64,000 nucleotides of DNA from Edaphochlamys debaryana (Eukaryota > Chlorophyta > Chlorophyceae > Chlamydomonadales), in assembly GCA_016858145.1 (NCBI GenBank), contig JAEHOE010000146.1, forward strand, positions 1-64,000, in the 5' to 3' direction. The notes beneath the pieces were generated by a model. That model was not told the origin of the DNA and did no database searches. It saw nothing but the letters and a program-made list of their open reading frames with translations. The position numbers and the translations under genes were made by a program. Positions 19,601-31,223 of the stretch are shown one piece after another (position 1 is the stretch's first letter; every line of letters begins with the position of its first letter).

Positions 19601-20202
19601 TCAGAACCCGTACTTCATCCAGCCCTCACCCTCAAAGAACCTTATGTCCGCCCCCTTGCACCACTGGGGCTGCAGCCGCTTGGCACGCAGGACTTCGAAG
19701 ATACCCTGCCGCTCCTTCCGCATTGCCCGTCCGAGGGCGGTGAGGTAGGGCGCGACTATCACCCCCGTCGCCGCGCGCACCTCCTTAGCCACCCTCAGCA
19801 CCGAAGCCCGCTGGCGGGGCGTCACCCCCAGCACGACATTCCAGCCGCCCTCCCCCTTCCAGCTCCGCTGCACCGACGCACTTAGTGCTGCCCCGTCCGA
19901 AGGCCCTAGTCCAGACAGGTCCCCCGAGCGGAGGCGGTCGGCTAGCTGGTCGGGGACCGCCCTCAGCAGCAGCCGTCCGCGGTCCTCCATGGGGGTGTTC
20001 TCCGCGAGCACCGCGAGAAGCCAGCTCCAGGCTCGAGTCCGATGAGCCTGTCGATAAGCGCTGCAAGGGCCGAGGACATGGCCTCCCGGATGCGAGCTAC
20101 CTCCGGGCACTCCGCGCGCGCCTGCTCTGCCCGAAACTCATCCTCTCTCCTAGCCTCTTGGCGAGTGCGGTAATGGGCTGGGGTAAAAGTTGCGGCTTGC
20201 AT
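19601..20202 (-). pseudogene. Frameshifted ORF remnant, family unknown
   Basis: On the - strand, ATG 20202 (MQAATFTPAHYRTRQEARR) opens a frame with an amphipathic helical stretch (EVARIREAMSSALAALIDRL). At about 20030-20050 the sensible text moves to another frame (AWSWLLAVLAENTPMEDRG, then VVLGVTPRQRASVLRVAKEV) and runs to a stop at 19601. Both halves have the composition of real protein and join across a one-base shift. No family is recognised; an ORF1/Gag-like protein of a transposon is possible given the repeats around it. Confidence 0.4.
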
Positions 20203-20250
20203 GGGCAATCGGTAGAGGGTTGAGGTGAGCTGCGGGCAGGCAGGGCACGC

Positions 20251-20277
20251 GGTGTTGTGTTGTGTTGTGTTGTGTTC
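20251..20277. repeat. (GTGTT)n microsatellite
   Basis: Five-base unit repeated about five times. A second short microsatellite, (TATTTC)3, lies at about 20397-20414. Confidence 0.85.
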
Positions 20278-20505
20278 TGACAGACAGCCCAGCCCCAACC
20301 GCTTGCCCCACCGCAGCCGTGTTCGTGGCCCTCTCACGGTGGCGGGTCTAACCAACCCGCCTTCCTTAACCCACGCCAGGGGTAACCCGGCGTTAGCTAT
20401 TTCTATTTCTATTTCGTGGCCCTCTGTCAAGCCCAGTTACGGAAGGGCCCAGCTGTCACGCCCAGTTACGGGATGGGCTGGTAGCCGACACACCCCGCCC
20501 CACCA

Positions 20506-21696
20506 GGAGGGATGACACGCGGGCGGGATTCGGCGGACCCTCGTGTCACGGGGATTCGTCGGGGAAGACGTTTGGATTCGGAGGGGGACACATGTGGATT
20601 CGGCCGCGGCCATGTTTGGATTCCGACATGGCCACATCGGGATTCCAAGGGGGTCGGGTATGGATTCCAAGCGGGCCAAGTGAGGATTCCAAGGGGGACA
20701 CGTTTGGATATCGTCCAGGCACACGGGCTGCGTTGCGCGCGCTCCCTCGGGTCTTCACCCTAGCACTGTGTGGGGTAAGTACGCTTGGGTTCGTGCCAGG
20801 ACGAGCGCGTGCGGTGCCGTGCGAGCGCGAGCCGACTTCAAGCTGTGCCGAACACCTCGACGGGACTCCGGCTTGGCGTTTAGCAGTGCCTTAACATGTG
20901 ACATATTGTTAGGATAACTGCGGGGCCCGTTCTAGCTCGTTCTGGCCCGCTTCCGGGTGGTGCGCCAGTTGGCGCACCCAGCGCCACCGTCATAATTTCT
21001 AGCGGCTCGGCCTTCCCTGGCCCCCATCTTCGCCCCAGAAACTTGTTTGTTATCCTAGACCTAGGACCTATTTATGAGGGCCGGAGGCCCAGAGAGTGCG
21101 CTGGAAGAAAGCCGCCCTCGTCACTAGGCGTGCGTCTGCCCCAGTTCATGCTCTCTGGTAGCATATCAAGCCAGGATAGAGGTCTACGACCTTGCATTCG
21201 AGTGCCCAGCCGGCGGAAGCGCGACTATGCGGGCCATTCTTGCCAAACCAGCACTGCGCCTAGGCGCTAAAGGTTGACTGCTGTTCCTTTTGAGGCATTG
21301 TCGATAAGAGCCGAGAAGAGCAGACTGCTTTGACCAAGGTCAACGGCGTCAGGTTCAAGCGTGCCGCGTCGCACACGTACCCACACCCCGCTGCGAGCAG
21401 CCTCACCCCTCTGTAGCTGGGCTGCGGTGGGGCTACTGAGAAAAGTAGCGGGGCTTGGCCATATTGGATTCGGGCTGGGGTGTCCTTGGATTCCAAGGGG
21501 GCGGCACCAGGATTCCGAGAGGGCGGCACCAGGATTCCGAGGGGGCGGCACCAGGATTCCGAGGGGACGGGATTCCTAGGGGGCGGGATTTGTCGCCCGC
21601 AGTATCCGGATACCAACTTCTTCATATCCTCAGCGCGGATTCGTGACACCGTCCTTCCCAGGATTCGGTCGGCCCAAGGGGGCGTGTCATCCCTCC
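20506..21696. mobile_element. Candidate element with 15-bp inverted ends and GGATTC minisatellites
   Basis: GGAGGGATGACACGC at 20506-20520 is the exact reverse complement of 21682-21696. Just inside each end lies an irregular minisatellite built on GGATTC(C)(A/G)AGGGGG: about eight units in 20527-20710 and about seven in 21465-21675, in direct orientation. The middle has no coding ORF. This could be a non-autonomous DNA transposon or just two copies of a minisatellite family; target-site duplications were not resolved. Confidence 0.4.
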
Positions 21697-22460
21697 GCCC
21701 CACCCCGCCACACTCCCAGGCAGCACGGGGCCTGCCCTGGGCCTGCCCCTGCCCTTTGCGCGGTGCGCCCCAGAGGCTCATGCCAGCTGGTGCTCCGGCG
21801 TCGCTGCGGCTGCTGCCTCGCGGCTCCGGCGCTAGGTCAGACCACCACCTTGACATTGCGGTGGCGCGTCCTCCACTCTCAGCTCGCTGTCGCCCGAGCC
21901 CGCTCGCGCGTCGCGCGCCCGCGTGGTCCTATGCGCCCCACGGACACGAAGCTGTGGGTGCTGAGGGCGTTGTCCCGCAGGCGAAGAGCCACAGCGAGTA
22001 GCGGGTAGCGGGTAGCGGGGGGTAGGGGGTTACGAAGAAATGACAGGCGAAGTCGCGGAACTTGCGGCATCGGGGCAGCCTTGTGGCTCGTGCAGCTCGC
22101 TATAGTACTATAGCTCCCACTTATGGCATCGCCTGTGTACCTTGGCAGGCCCCAGGCCAGTCCGACCAATCCGAGTTGCGACCCGTACTTCGCAGTCGTC
22201 TTCTCGGTCCACTCTGTTCGTGCGGCGCAATGCGCGCTGATGACCTTGGAAGGTCACGCCAAGCCGACCTAGACGATAGCCCCTAGGTAAATCAGTATGC
22301 CTCAACCCGACGTCGGCCAAACCGACGTCGCACCGACGCAAGGGCTAGACACCCTCAACACCGGAGCCTTAACCTTCTTACCCTTCTAATCACAGCCCCA
22401 CAACGTGTAGTGAATGTTCATAACAGAGGGCATTAAGCTTTGGTACAGGCGTACGCAAGC
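21697..22460. other. Intergenic, upstream of the receptor-like kinase
   Basis: No gene seen. A perfect hairpin (CGACGTCGG with CCGACGTCG, 5-base loop) lies at about 22308-22331, some 130 bases before the kinase ATG, in what should be its promoter or 5' leader. Confidence 0.4.
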
Positions 22461-25400
22461 ATGCGCCGCTGGGCTCTCGCGCTCCTCCTGTGGCCCGCGC
22501 TGGCAGCGGCTCAGCCTGCGGTCCGCACTGGTAGACAGCTTATACAGGCGCTAGCAGCTGGTGCGAGCGTCGTTTATCTAGCGGGCAGCGTGGAACTTCA
22601 AAACGCGGACTTCGACGAGCTCCAGTATTCTAAAAGTACTCCTCTCCAGCTATTTCACGACGTGGAGATTGTCGGCGACCCTCTCCTGGGCGACTTCTGG
22701 CCAACACTCTCTATGCCCGCACAACAGCGGGTAAGGGGACTAAGGGCGGGTGCCTTGGACTAAGCTCAAGACGCCATGGCACGCTGTGGACGCGGGCTTG
22801 GGGGCTGTGGGGTGCCGTGGGAGTGAAGTAGGGGGTAGGGTGGGGGGCGGTGCGTGTCGGGGTGCGTGTCAGGGAGGCGGGGGGCCGGGTTTTGCAGAGC
22901 CTTCACCCGTTCACCCTACCGCCCACCCGCGCCAGCCAGCTCAGCTCTCGACACGGCTTCTCGCCCGCTGTTTGCAGATCATGCTCCGAAACGGGACATC
23001 CCTGACGTTGCGGAATGTCATCGTGTCTACTCCCCAACGGGACTCGGCCCTCCGCGCACCAAACCTCGAAATCCTGGCCCTGACCCCCGTGGGCGAGTCA
23101 TCGTCGCTTGTGATTGTGAAGTCAGCCCTGCTGCTAAACGTCTGCTTCCCAGCCGCGGTCCAGGCAATCAACTTCAACAACACTCAGAGGTGGGCGGACG
23201 TCTGGGGACCTGCTTCGAGTTGCTTCGAGTTCGAGTTCCGGAAACTGTACCGAGGCCTAAGGTTCCGTCTCCAGTGTGCCGCGGCGTGATCTGCGGTTCT
23301 GCGCAACACAGAGGGCCAACACCTGAGCCTAACTGAGCAGCCGAGAGTTGCGGGATGATGTATGCTGCCTAGCCCACTGGCACCAGCGCACACCTGCAGG
23401 CCGCCTCGATGTGGGTTGACTCTTGTGGGCTGACGCCCTTCCCCCGCTTTCCCTCGACACCACCAAGGTCTCCTGCCGACGGCCGGATCCAGAACTACAC
23501 CACGCCGTACACCCCCTACTACCAGACATGCACCAACGACACGTCAGCCCCCTTGACACGCCGGTGCTATGCCTTAGTCAGCCTCGCTTACGACCTGACT
23601 GTGGCAGGGATGATCAACGCCCAGGTCGGGAGTCCCGGAACCCTGACCCCCACAAACTACAACTGGGTGAGCGTCGTGGCGTGCTGGTTGCCTGCCTGCA
23701 CCTGGCTAGGCACAACCCGTGGGACGTTACGGTGCCACCTGTGCGGCATGTACGGCATGTACGGCATGTGCGGCTCGCAGCGTGGGGGCGGCGTATGTAC
23801 GGTGTGCCCGCTGGTAATGCGCGTGCCGAGCCTGTAGGGGGCTTCTGCTGGTAACGTTTGTGCCCGTTTACCTGTGCTGCCATCTTGTTGTTGACAGGCG
23901 ATGCGGGATGTGCTCTACCTGTGCCGTATCACCGTACCGATGGACTGCATTCGCCAGGAGGGACCCATCGCATGGTGGGTAGCCCGCTGCCCCGCCTGGC
24001 TGCCCGCTCGAGCCCTCGACTGATGAGCCCTGTCAGACCTCTTCCACAAAAGGAAGAGCAGACGGACTCTTGGCCGGCTGGTATGCCCGCTTTCCACCTG
24101 CACCTGCGCGCACGCCAGTAACCTTGTTGGCACCTCCGCCCCGGCCTTTTCCTCCTCCATACAGCATGCTGGCGACCCTCCGCAGCCTAAACAACGCCAC
24201 AAGCAATTCTAGCATGGTGGCAGCAACCGGGGGCGCAGGGGCAACCCTGCCGCCGCAGTCCTCGCCGTCCGGCGACGCGGCAGCAGCGCCGCAGGCTGGC
24301 ACCGGCGCGGGCTCAGGTTCGGGCTCCGGCGGCGGGGTCAGCGACAGCGAGCGAGCCGGTATCATTGCTGGAACGGTCGTCGGAGGTGCGTGTCCTCATG
24401 GCTCCTTACGTCCGCGAGTTAGTGCTTATGAGCGCTCCCATGGTACCATAGTACTGAGCGTGTTGAGTCTTTGCGTGTGGGTTGGGGGTGGGGGCGACGA
24501 GGGCCGGAGGTGGGGTACGGGTGGGCTCAAACACCGTACGAGGTGCGGGCAGGGTACGACCGGAACCAGCTTGTGCGCACCTGACCCGGCTTAGCCCCTC
24601 CGTCCATGCTGTGCCGGCATGCTTCCGTAGGGTACTCAAGTGGTGACTCAGTGGGGCACTCAGTGCTGACTCAGTGCGGTACTCAGTGTGACTCAGTGCG
24701 GTACTCAGTCTTGACTCAATGCGGTACTCAGTGGGGTACTTGATGCGGTACTCACTGGTGACTCCTGCGGGCGCGCGCTTCCTGACTGTTAATGTTGCAC
24801 AGCCAAGGGCATCAGCCGTGAACTCACATACGGGCCGTGGGGACAGATATCCAGCGAAGCGTGAACAAGGTCAATCGAACTTGCCGCCGCGCCCACCCTC
24901 CAGGCGTGGTCGTGTTGGTCGGGGCCCTGCTGGCGGTCTGGTGGCACCGGGCGCGGAGGCAACGGAGCGCTGACGTGGAAGTCGGCAAAGCCGCCGAAGT
25001 CGGGTGCGCGTGCGTGTGCGCGTGCGTGCTGCAATGGGGCGCTGGGACGTGGCACCGGTGCCGTACGCACGGGGCGCCCCGCGAGGATTGCCACAGGACC
25101 CCTTGGGAAGCAGAGTTTCTATGTGACTGGCCCTCCCGTCGCCCCGCTGTGCCCCTTTTGTGCGCCCTCAAACGCCACCGGTCACGCTTCCCTATCCGCT
25201 TGCCACGGCCCTCGCCTGCCCCTCAGGATCCAGATCGACGGCAACGCCACCCCGCCGGCAACCGCCAGCGGAACCGGCGGCGACGACGAATCCGGATCCA
25301 CGCCCCTGCATGGGGCCAGCGAGGCAGACAGCAAGCAGCTGGCCATGCTGCCCAGGCGCCCAGGTCGGTGTCTGGGGCGATGACGTGGCAGGGGTTGAGC

Positions 25401-28400
25401 GGGGCGTTGGTCGCGCTCGATCGCTTGCACAGCGGGCGCTCGAGACGGCGTTAAACCGCGCAATTCTGCTGTGTTTCGGGCCCAGCAAAGCGTCCTGGGT
25501 CCATCCTAGACACAGGGAGGCGCGCGCCTGGGGCTTATGTCATGCACCCTACGGTCCGACCCGCCTCCTGTGTGCCCGTGCCTGCTGACCGGCCCTCCGC
25601 CCCCGCCATGTGTTCCTCTTGGCCCACTCCCACGCCAACCACCATCCCGCGCTCCGCCCCGCAGATGCATCGACGACAGTAGTCATCACGTCCCAAACGC
25701 CCTTCACCGACGGTCTCAATACGCGCGCCGGCCTGCTGCTGCCAGAAGACGAATCGTCGCCGCGGGCCGCAGGCGTGGCGGCCAAGCGCGCGAGCGGCGA
25801 GCCGCACGAGCTCAGCGCCCCCAGCAGCAGCTGCGACTCGCACCTCAAGTCGCGGGATCGAACGGGGGATCTGGACGTGGACGTGGTGCATTTGCTGCCC
25901 GGGACGCTGCTGGGGAAGGGCGCGTTTGCGGCAGTGCATGCGGGTGAGTTTGGGGGCGGGGCGGGGTGGATGGGTGTCAGGCGGTTCCTGGGCAGTCGGC
26001 AGGCGAGGGGCGTGCCGTTGAGTCGGCATTGCTGTCGAGGGTCGCGCGGGGCCCGGGCTGGGGGCCCCCTGCAGGGCTCGTGATCTTGCTGGCGCAGGGG
26101 GTTGGGGAGGTTGGAAGGGTGGACATGTCAGGATTGGGCTGGCGGCAGGCAAGCTGTGGTGCTGAGGGTCGCGCCGGGGCAAGGCACAGAACGCGCCATG
26201 ACGGCAGCCAGTGTTCGCTGCGCCCCCACAGCCGGCAGCCCAGTCCCGCGGTGCGTGGTTGGCCTGTTCCCACCCTTACCTCTTCCTGCTGCCCCCTTCT
26301 CCCACACCCAAAACCCAGGCACGTACCGCGGCGAGCAGGTGGCCGTTAAGCTGCTGCTGCAGGGCTTCGGAGAGCAGGAGGCATGCTCGGAGAAGGTTCG
26401 GTCGACGCTAGTGGCGGTGAGCGTACGGCTGGGCACGCCGTGTCTCGCATCTGAAACCCTTCCACCCTTGCACCTGCCGCCGTGGGCGACTGGGCCCCGG
26501 CCCGGTACGCGTCTCGCCCCCCGCGCCTGTCATGTGCGGCTGCTGCGTCGGAGGAAGGAGGGGTTCCTCAGCGTCTGGGGGGCGGTTGGGCGAACTCGGG
26601 TGCTGGAGCTGACGGGGGTCCCTGCTCTGCCCGCCCCTGCCCCCCCTCCCACCCTCCCCAGGAGCTGGAGATCTTGGCCCGCTGCCGCCACCAGAACGTG
26701 ATCCGCCTCCTGGCGGCGTGCCTCGGCCCTCCGCGGCCTTTCATGTAAGCCTCAGGCGGCCAAACGACGAGCCCGCCCCTTGGCATCCGGTACTGCGTGC
26801 CGAGTGCGCCTTTCCCATTGAAGTGCCCTTACCAAACCGCTGTCGCTGCCACGGTATCTCCGCATCGTAGGGTGCTCGAGCGGATGGAGATCTCCCTGGA
26901 CAAGCTGCTGTACGGCAGGGGAGAGGACGCGTTGCTGCCCTTCAAGCTGGTGCGCGGTCGCGACCTGACAGGGGGCCTTCCAGGGGTGTCGGTGGCAAGT
27001 TACACAGGAGGGAAGTCCTATAGGGCATGAGGTTGCGTGTCGTGCCTTGGCGTCTACGTGCACCTCCCCCTTCCAAACCGGGGCCGTCCTCACATCATGT
27101 CTGTCCTCCCTCGCTTGTACGGATGTACGACAGGTGCTGCACATTGCCACAGAGATTGCACGGGGCCTCGAGTACCTGGTGAGAGGGGGTCGGAGGACGG
27201 GGTGGTCGGTGGTGGGAACGGTCAAGATCAGAGGCGTTAAAGCGCATTTTGGGGGGGCGGGCGGGGTCTTTATCCTACCCCAAAGAACGCCCACCCTCTT
27301 CTCTCCCTCCGCCTTCAGCACCCGACAATTTTGCACAGAGACCTCAAGCCGGCCAACGTCCTCATCCGCGACCCTTGGGGACCCAAGCCAGTGGTCAAGT
27401 TGTCGGTGAGCTAAGCGGGCTCGTGTGGAGGAAGGCCGCAATGGTCGCTGAGCGGCCTCTTCAGTAGTAGAAACACTTCCTATTCATACCCCAAATGCAA
27501 GGCTCGAATCTGTGCATATAGCGTCACAGGCCGAGTTGCCAGCCCTTGTGCGGGGGCGGCGGAGGTCCCGCCACGCCACGCTAGGTCCCCATCCCAGCGG
27601 CGCCGCCCCACCCCTCCCGCCCTCCCATCCAGTCCCCTCCGCGTTAACCCCCACCACGCACCACACTGACTGCACATCACTTTCCGCAGCCACCACCCTG
27701 CCCCGCCCCGCCCCGCCCCAACCCCCAGGACTTTGGGCTGTCGCGGCTCCGTGCTACGGTCCTGCGCACCGCCACACCCGACGCCGGCACCCCTGCCTAC
27801 CTGGCGCCCGAGTGCTTTGACGTGGGCAACGACTCCATCACGCACAAGGCGGTGAGTGTTCCTTCTACTGCGACGCGGCTGCAGCGGCAACACAACCGTA
27901 ACGGATTCGGGATGGGGGGTACGCTTCCCTCGGCTCAAGCGAGCAGCCCTTCACACAAGGCGATGAGTGGGTCGAGAGGAGCGGGACCGCGGCGGCCCGC
28001 GCGTCAGGGCCGGACCACAGGGCCGCGCATGTCGGCCAGGGCGAGGCCTGGGTGGGCCTGGGCGAGCGCGGTCGCACGCAAATGCACAGCTACAACAATA
28101 CACATGGCGCCCGCTTCGAGTTGAGCCAGGGACAGCACTCGTCTAGCGGTCTAGCGGTCCTGCGTGACCTCGGTCCTAACGCCAAGCACGAATTGCGGGT
28201 CGTGGCGTGGGCCCAACTGACCGGCCGTGGCTGCCACACCTTTTCCCGCTCGACCTATCTCGCCGTTCCCGCAGGACATATGGAGCTTTGGCACCTTGCT
28301 GTGGGAGTGCCTCGCCGGGGAGCGGCCTTGGACGGGCTCCACGGCGCTAGAGGTCGCCATCACGGTGACCATGCGGCGCCTGCGCCTGCCGCTGCCGCCG

Positions 28401-29133
28401 CGCTTCACGCCCGGGGGCCGCTTCGACAGCCGCTGGCCCCCCCGCATCGTCCGCATGCTCACCGAGTGCTTCGAAACCGACCCGCAGGTACTGAAGATAG
28501 CGGTTAAGCCCTGGTTAAGCCAGTGGTTCTCATTGGCTTCCTCACGCCTGACCTTACCCCTAAATCCTAATGCCGCGGGCGCGCGTAAGTCCTCAGCACC
28601 AGTCCCACGCGTCACGCCGTTTTCCTCCGTCCCTCCCGCAGCGGCGGCCGGCGGCGGCAGAGCTCGTCAAGCGACTGGTGCTTGTGGCGGAGGTGGGCGG
28701 GGCGGAGGGGGCTGCGAGAAGGGTTACGGTCGGGCAAAACACACACACTGTCGGAGGCAGGCAGCCACGGCGGCGGCGGCGATGGTCTGGGGACTGCGGG
28801 GCTAGCACGGGTGACCTGTGCTGGGCTGCGGGGCTGGCAGTAGCCGGGTGGGCTGGGTCCTGGACTGCACTGGGTACGGGCATGGTGCAGGGTGACTGGT
28901 TATCTAAGCCGGCGGCGGCTTACCACGCCCTGTGCCCCGCATTGAAACATTGCAGGGCGCCCGCTGAGGGCACCCGTGTGTACCCATACATATTGATGGC
29001 CTGGCAGCATACAACAGGCGTGAGAACGGAGGGACCTTGGCCTAAGGCCTCGGCCAAAACGCATGCCGCTAGCAAGCAGATACGAGTCCGAAGACCGGTA
29101 CGCAGTGTGACAGCCATATCTGTGGGGGCCTAA
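22461..29133 (+). CDS. Receptor-like TKL protein kinase with beta-helix-like ectodomain
   Basis: Proposed exons: 22461-22730, 22978-23189, 23468-23666, 23898-23974, 24165-24385, 24904-25003, 25227-25363, 25665-25943, 26319-26416, 26662-26744, 26871-26949, 27134-27178, 27319-27405, 27729-27851, 28275-28487, 28642-29133 (904 residues if the last exon is unspliced). A signal peptide (MRRWALALLLWPALAAA) is followed by an ectodomain with pectin-lyase/beta-helix-like strands (NGTSLTLRNVIV) and N-glycosylation sites. The TM segment is about 319-341 (IIAGTVVGG, VVVLVGALLAVWW). The kinase is intact: GKGAFAAV (489-496), VAVK Lys509, HRDLKPANVL Asp608, DFG 630, APE 655-657, DIWSFG. It is predicted to phosphorylate Ser/Thr in response to an outside cue; the ligand is unknown. 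Least certain: the acceptor at 23468 and the tail after about residue 757, where a GTGGGCG donor at 28693 may end the exon. Confidence 0.8.
24630..24770. repeat. Intronic minisatellite built on GTACTCAGTG
   Basis: About a dozen irregular units of (G/T)(A/G)CTCAGTG(C/G)(G/T) fill the middle of intron 5 of the receptor-like kinase (24386-24903). This is far from its splice sites. Confidence 0.8.
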
Positions 29134-29518
29134 TGAATCATGAGGGGTGCTCAAGCTTGTGGGCTATTCAGCTGCCGGAGGTGTCGAGCCACCGAGCAAT
29201 CTGCTATTGGGTGAAGGAGACTGCTAAGTTCAGGGAGGGGCAGCCGCAGCTGCTGGCGCGGCGGCCCTGCCTTTCCATGTGGTTCTAGGGTTTCGGCACA
29301 GCGCCTTGACGTAGCGCTTTGGGGGTGAAAGAAAGATTCCATGCAGCAACATCAGCAGGGTCGAGTAAAGCAAGGGTGCTTCCATTACTCACGGCCCGGA
29401 GGGCCGCCGGTGCTCCGGCTAGCCCAGTCCTGTCCATTGTTCGCAGGGTGTTGTTCCATAATTCATAGCAGACGCTGATTGCGTGGCTTTGCAGCCGTTC
29501 GAAAGATCCTTGTCGGTT

Positions 29519-29523
29519 TGTAA
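29519..29523 (+). terminator. Possible TGTAA poly(A) signal
   Basis: TGTAA, the usual chlorophyte poly(A) signal, lies 386 bases after the proposed stop of the receptor-like kinase. It is the first candidate I saw downstream. Confidence 0.3.
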
Positions 29524-30451
29524 GCTGCACGGGCTCAAGGTCCATGCTGACGTGCTCAACGCCAGCTGTTAGGTCTTTATCCTGAATGCGTTTCATAGCA
29601 ATGCGCCTGTGCGGTTCATGTGGGCAGAGGGTGTGGGTTCGGGCGCGTTGCTTCCCGGTCGGACGTGGAGCTCGGGTGTTGGGTTTATGAGTCTTGGGCC
29701 TTGTGCTTGCGTTCATGTAGGGTTTCTTGCCCAGTCTCCTGGGGTCAGGGGAAGAAGGAAGGGCTTGAGATCTTCTGGTGTGGTGTCGCCTGTTGCGCCT
29801 TTGGTTTGGGACACCCGCGCTTCCTCGTACAAATCTGGGAATGGACAAAATTTCCGGTGGTTCATGCAGGAGGTGTCATGTGCATGAAGGTAACAGTGTG
29901 CGCCTGAACATTGGAGTAGAGCAGGTTGCTCGGGTGATACTTCCAACGTGATGCCAGGGAGGCCTTGGGAAACGACGTGAGACGGGGGGTTCAAGGCATG
30001 GAGAAGACACGGGGTTTTAGGGGACATGTCTGTTTGTGGGAGGTTCAGGTCGGGCCCTGCAGTGCAGCGGTAATAACTGCCGGTTGAGGCACTGGCAGGC
30101 TTCTTTGTCCTAATTCGGTTCCCGCAAGCGATGCTAAGTATACGATACCGTAGCCGTACGCAAGGATGCTTGGGTTCTTGTCTGCTGGGCGTCTTCAATC
30201 TGGCCATAGCCTGCCTCGCTTCCGTGCAAGTGTTCTTCGTATCCTTTTGAGAGTTGAGGAAAGGGTTCGTATTGCCTGAAAGCTGACCTTTGATGCCTAG
30301 CCCCTCGTGTAGCTGGGTATGCTGGGGCCGGGCCAACCGCACTCTCCGTAAGCTGCTTGCCATTGGGGGGAGGCACGGAGAACCAACGCACCGTTGACTG
30401 TAACATCGCAAGGCTGGCTCGGCATAAATTGCAAGTTTGTGCTTCTCCCTT

Positions 30452-30493
30452 AGCTGGGCATCCACGCTGTCCGCCATTCGCTGCAGGTTGTGG
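30452..30493 (-). repeat. 42-bp copy of the saposin gene 3' coding end
   Basis: Matches 31258-31299 at 41 of 42 bases; on the - strand both encode HNLQRMADSVDAQL. The copy lies downstream of the gene, outside any exon. Confidence 0.85.
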
Positions 30494-31007
30494 CCGACAG
30501 GGGGCAATCCTTGGGGTGTTTCTATGCTCGCAGAGGCCGTACTGCCCCCGTGCAGCGTAGTACGGACGACGACGAAGGGGGATGCAGCTGAACGCAACTA
30601 GGCTGTGCGCAACGCAACAGAAAGAGGGACAGGCCGAGCGACAGGCAGGAACAAGCAGCCGCACGAGGGGGGCTTCCTTGGGGGGCTTCGCCGCCCCCAG
30701 TGCCTGACGCGGCTGACGGCGGCGGCTCAGCCCAAAAACAGCGCGGCTGCCCCATTACGGAGTTGAGGGAAGCATACCGGTTGCGTGCGCAAGTGTGCCA
30801 TTGAGCGCTTGTGGGCGTCGTGCATAGCGCCGTCTGGTAATAATCAGACTTCCCACTGCATGGCGTGGCGAGGGGCACACTCCGCTATTGATACACTTTA
30901 CACATGCTTGTGACACGCAGCCCCCGCCGCGCGGGGTATGTCCAGATGCCCTGCTCTGGCGCTGGACTCACGTACAGCCAGCGCACCTAACCCATGCCAA
31001 GCACACA

Positions 31008-31012
31008 TTACA
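31008..31012 (-). terminator. TGTAA poly(A) signal of the saposin-domain gene
   Basis: TGTAA on the - strand, 211 bases past the stop codon at 31224. Confidence 0.5.
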
Positions 31013-31223
31013 GCGTACAACCTGTGCACTCCCCACCCGCAACCCGCAAGCTCGCACCACGACACGCTTCCAGGCTGAAAGACGCCCATCCTTCTCTCTT
31101 CAGGTATGACGCGGCCCAGGAGCACACAGAAGTACGGTACGGATTACGAAGCTACTAAGCTAGCATCCCTTCTCAAAGGCGGCAGCTCGCGTCCTTGCCC
31201 TTGCCAGAGCCCCTGTCGGTCCT

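Larger units (their letters stand above)
29134..31007. other. Intergenic; one orphan ORF on the - strand
   Basis: Most of it lacks coding character. The - strand stretch 29285-29600 (MKRIQDKDL, then LQSHAISVCYELWNNTL, then DVAAWNLSFTP) has a plausible protein composition, but no splice partner, homologue or poly(A) site could be assigned. A 42-bp fragment of the neighbouring saposin gene's 3' coding end lies at 30452-30493. Confidence 0.35.

Noticed and set aside
20512..21579. Glycine/aspartate-repeat ORFs in the GGATTC minisatellites
   Set aside because: Repeats of this type create open frames without stops; no start context or conserved domain.
23739..23770. CRISPR-like short repeats (GGCATGTAC units)
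   Set aside because: A three-unit microsatellite inside an intron of a eukaryotic gene; no spacers.
29713..30597. 294-codon - strand ORF
   Set aside because: Only the short saposin-derived piece is recognisable; the rest has irregular composition and no domain.
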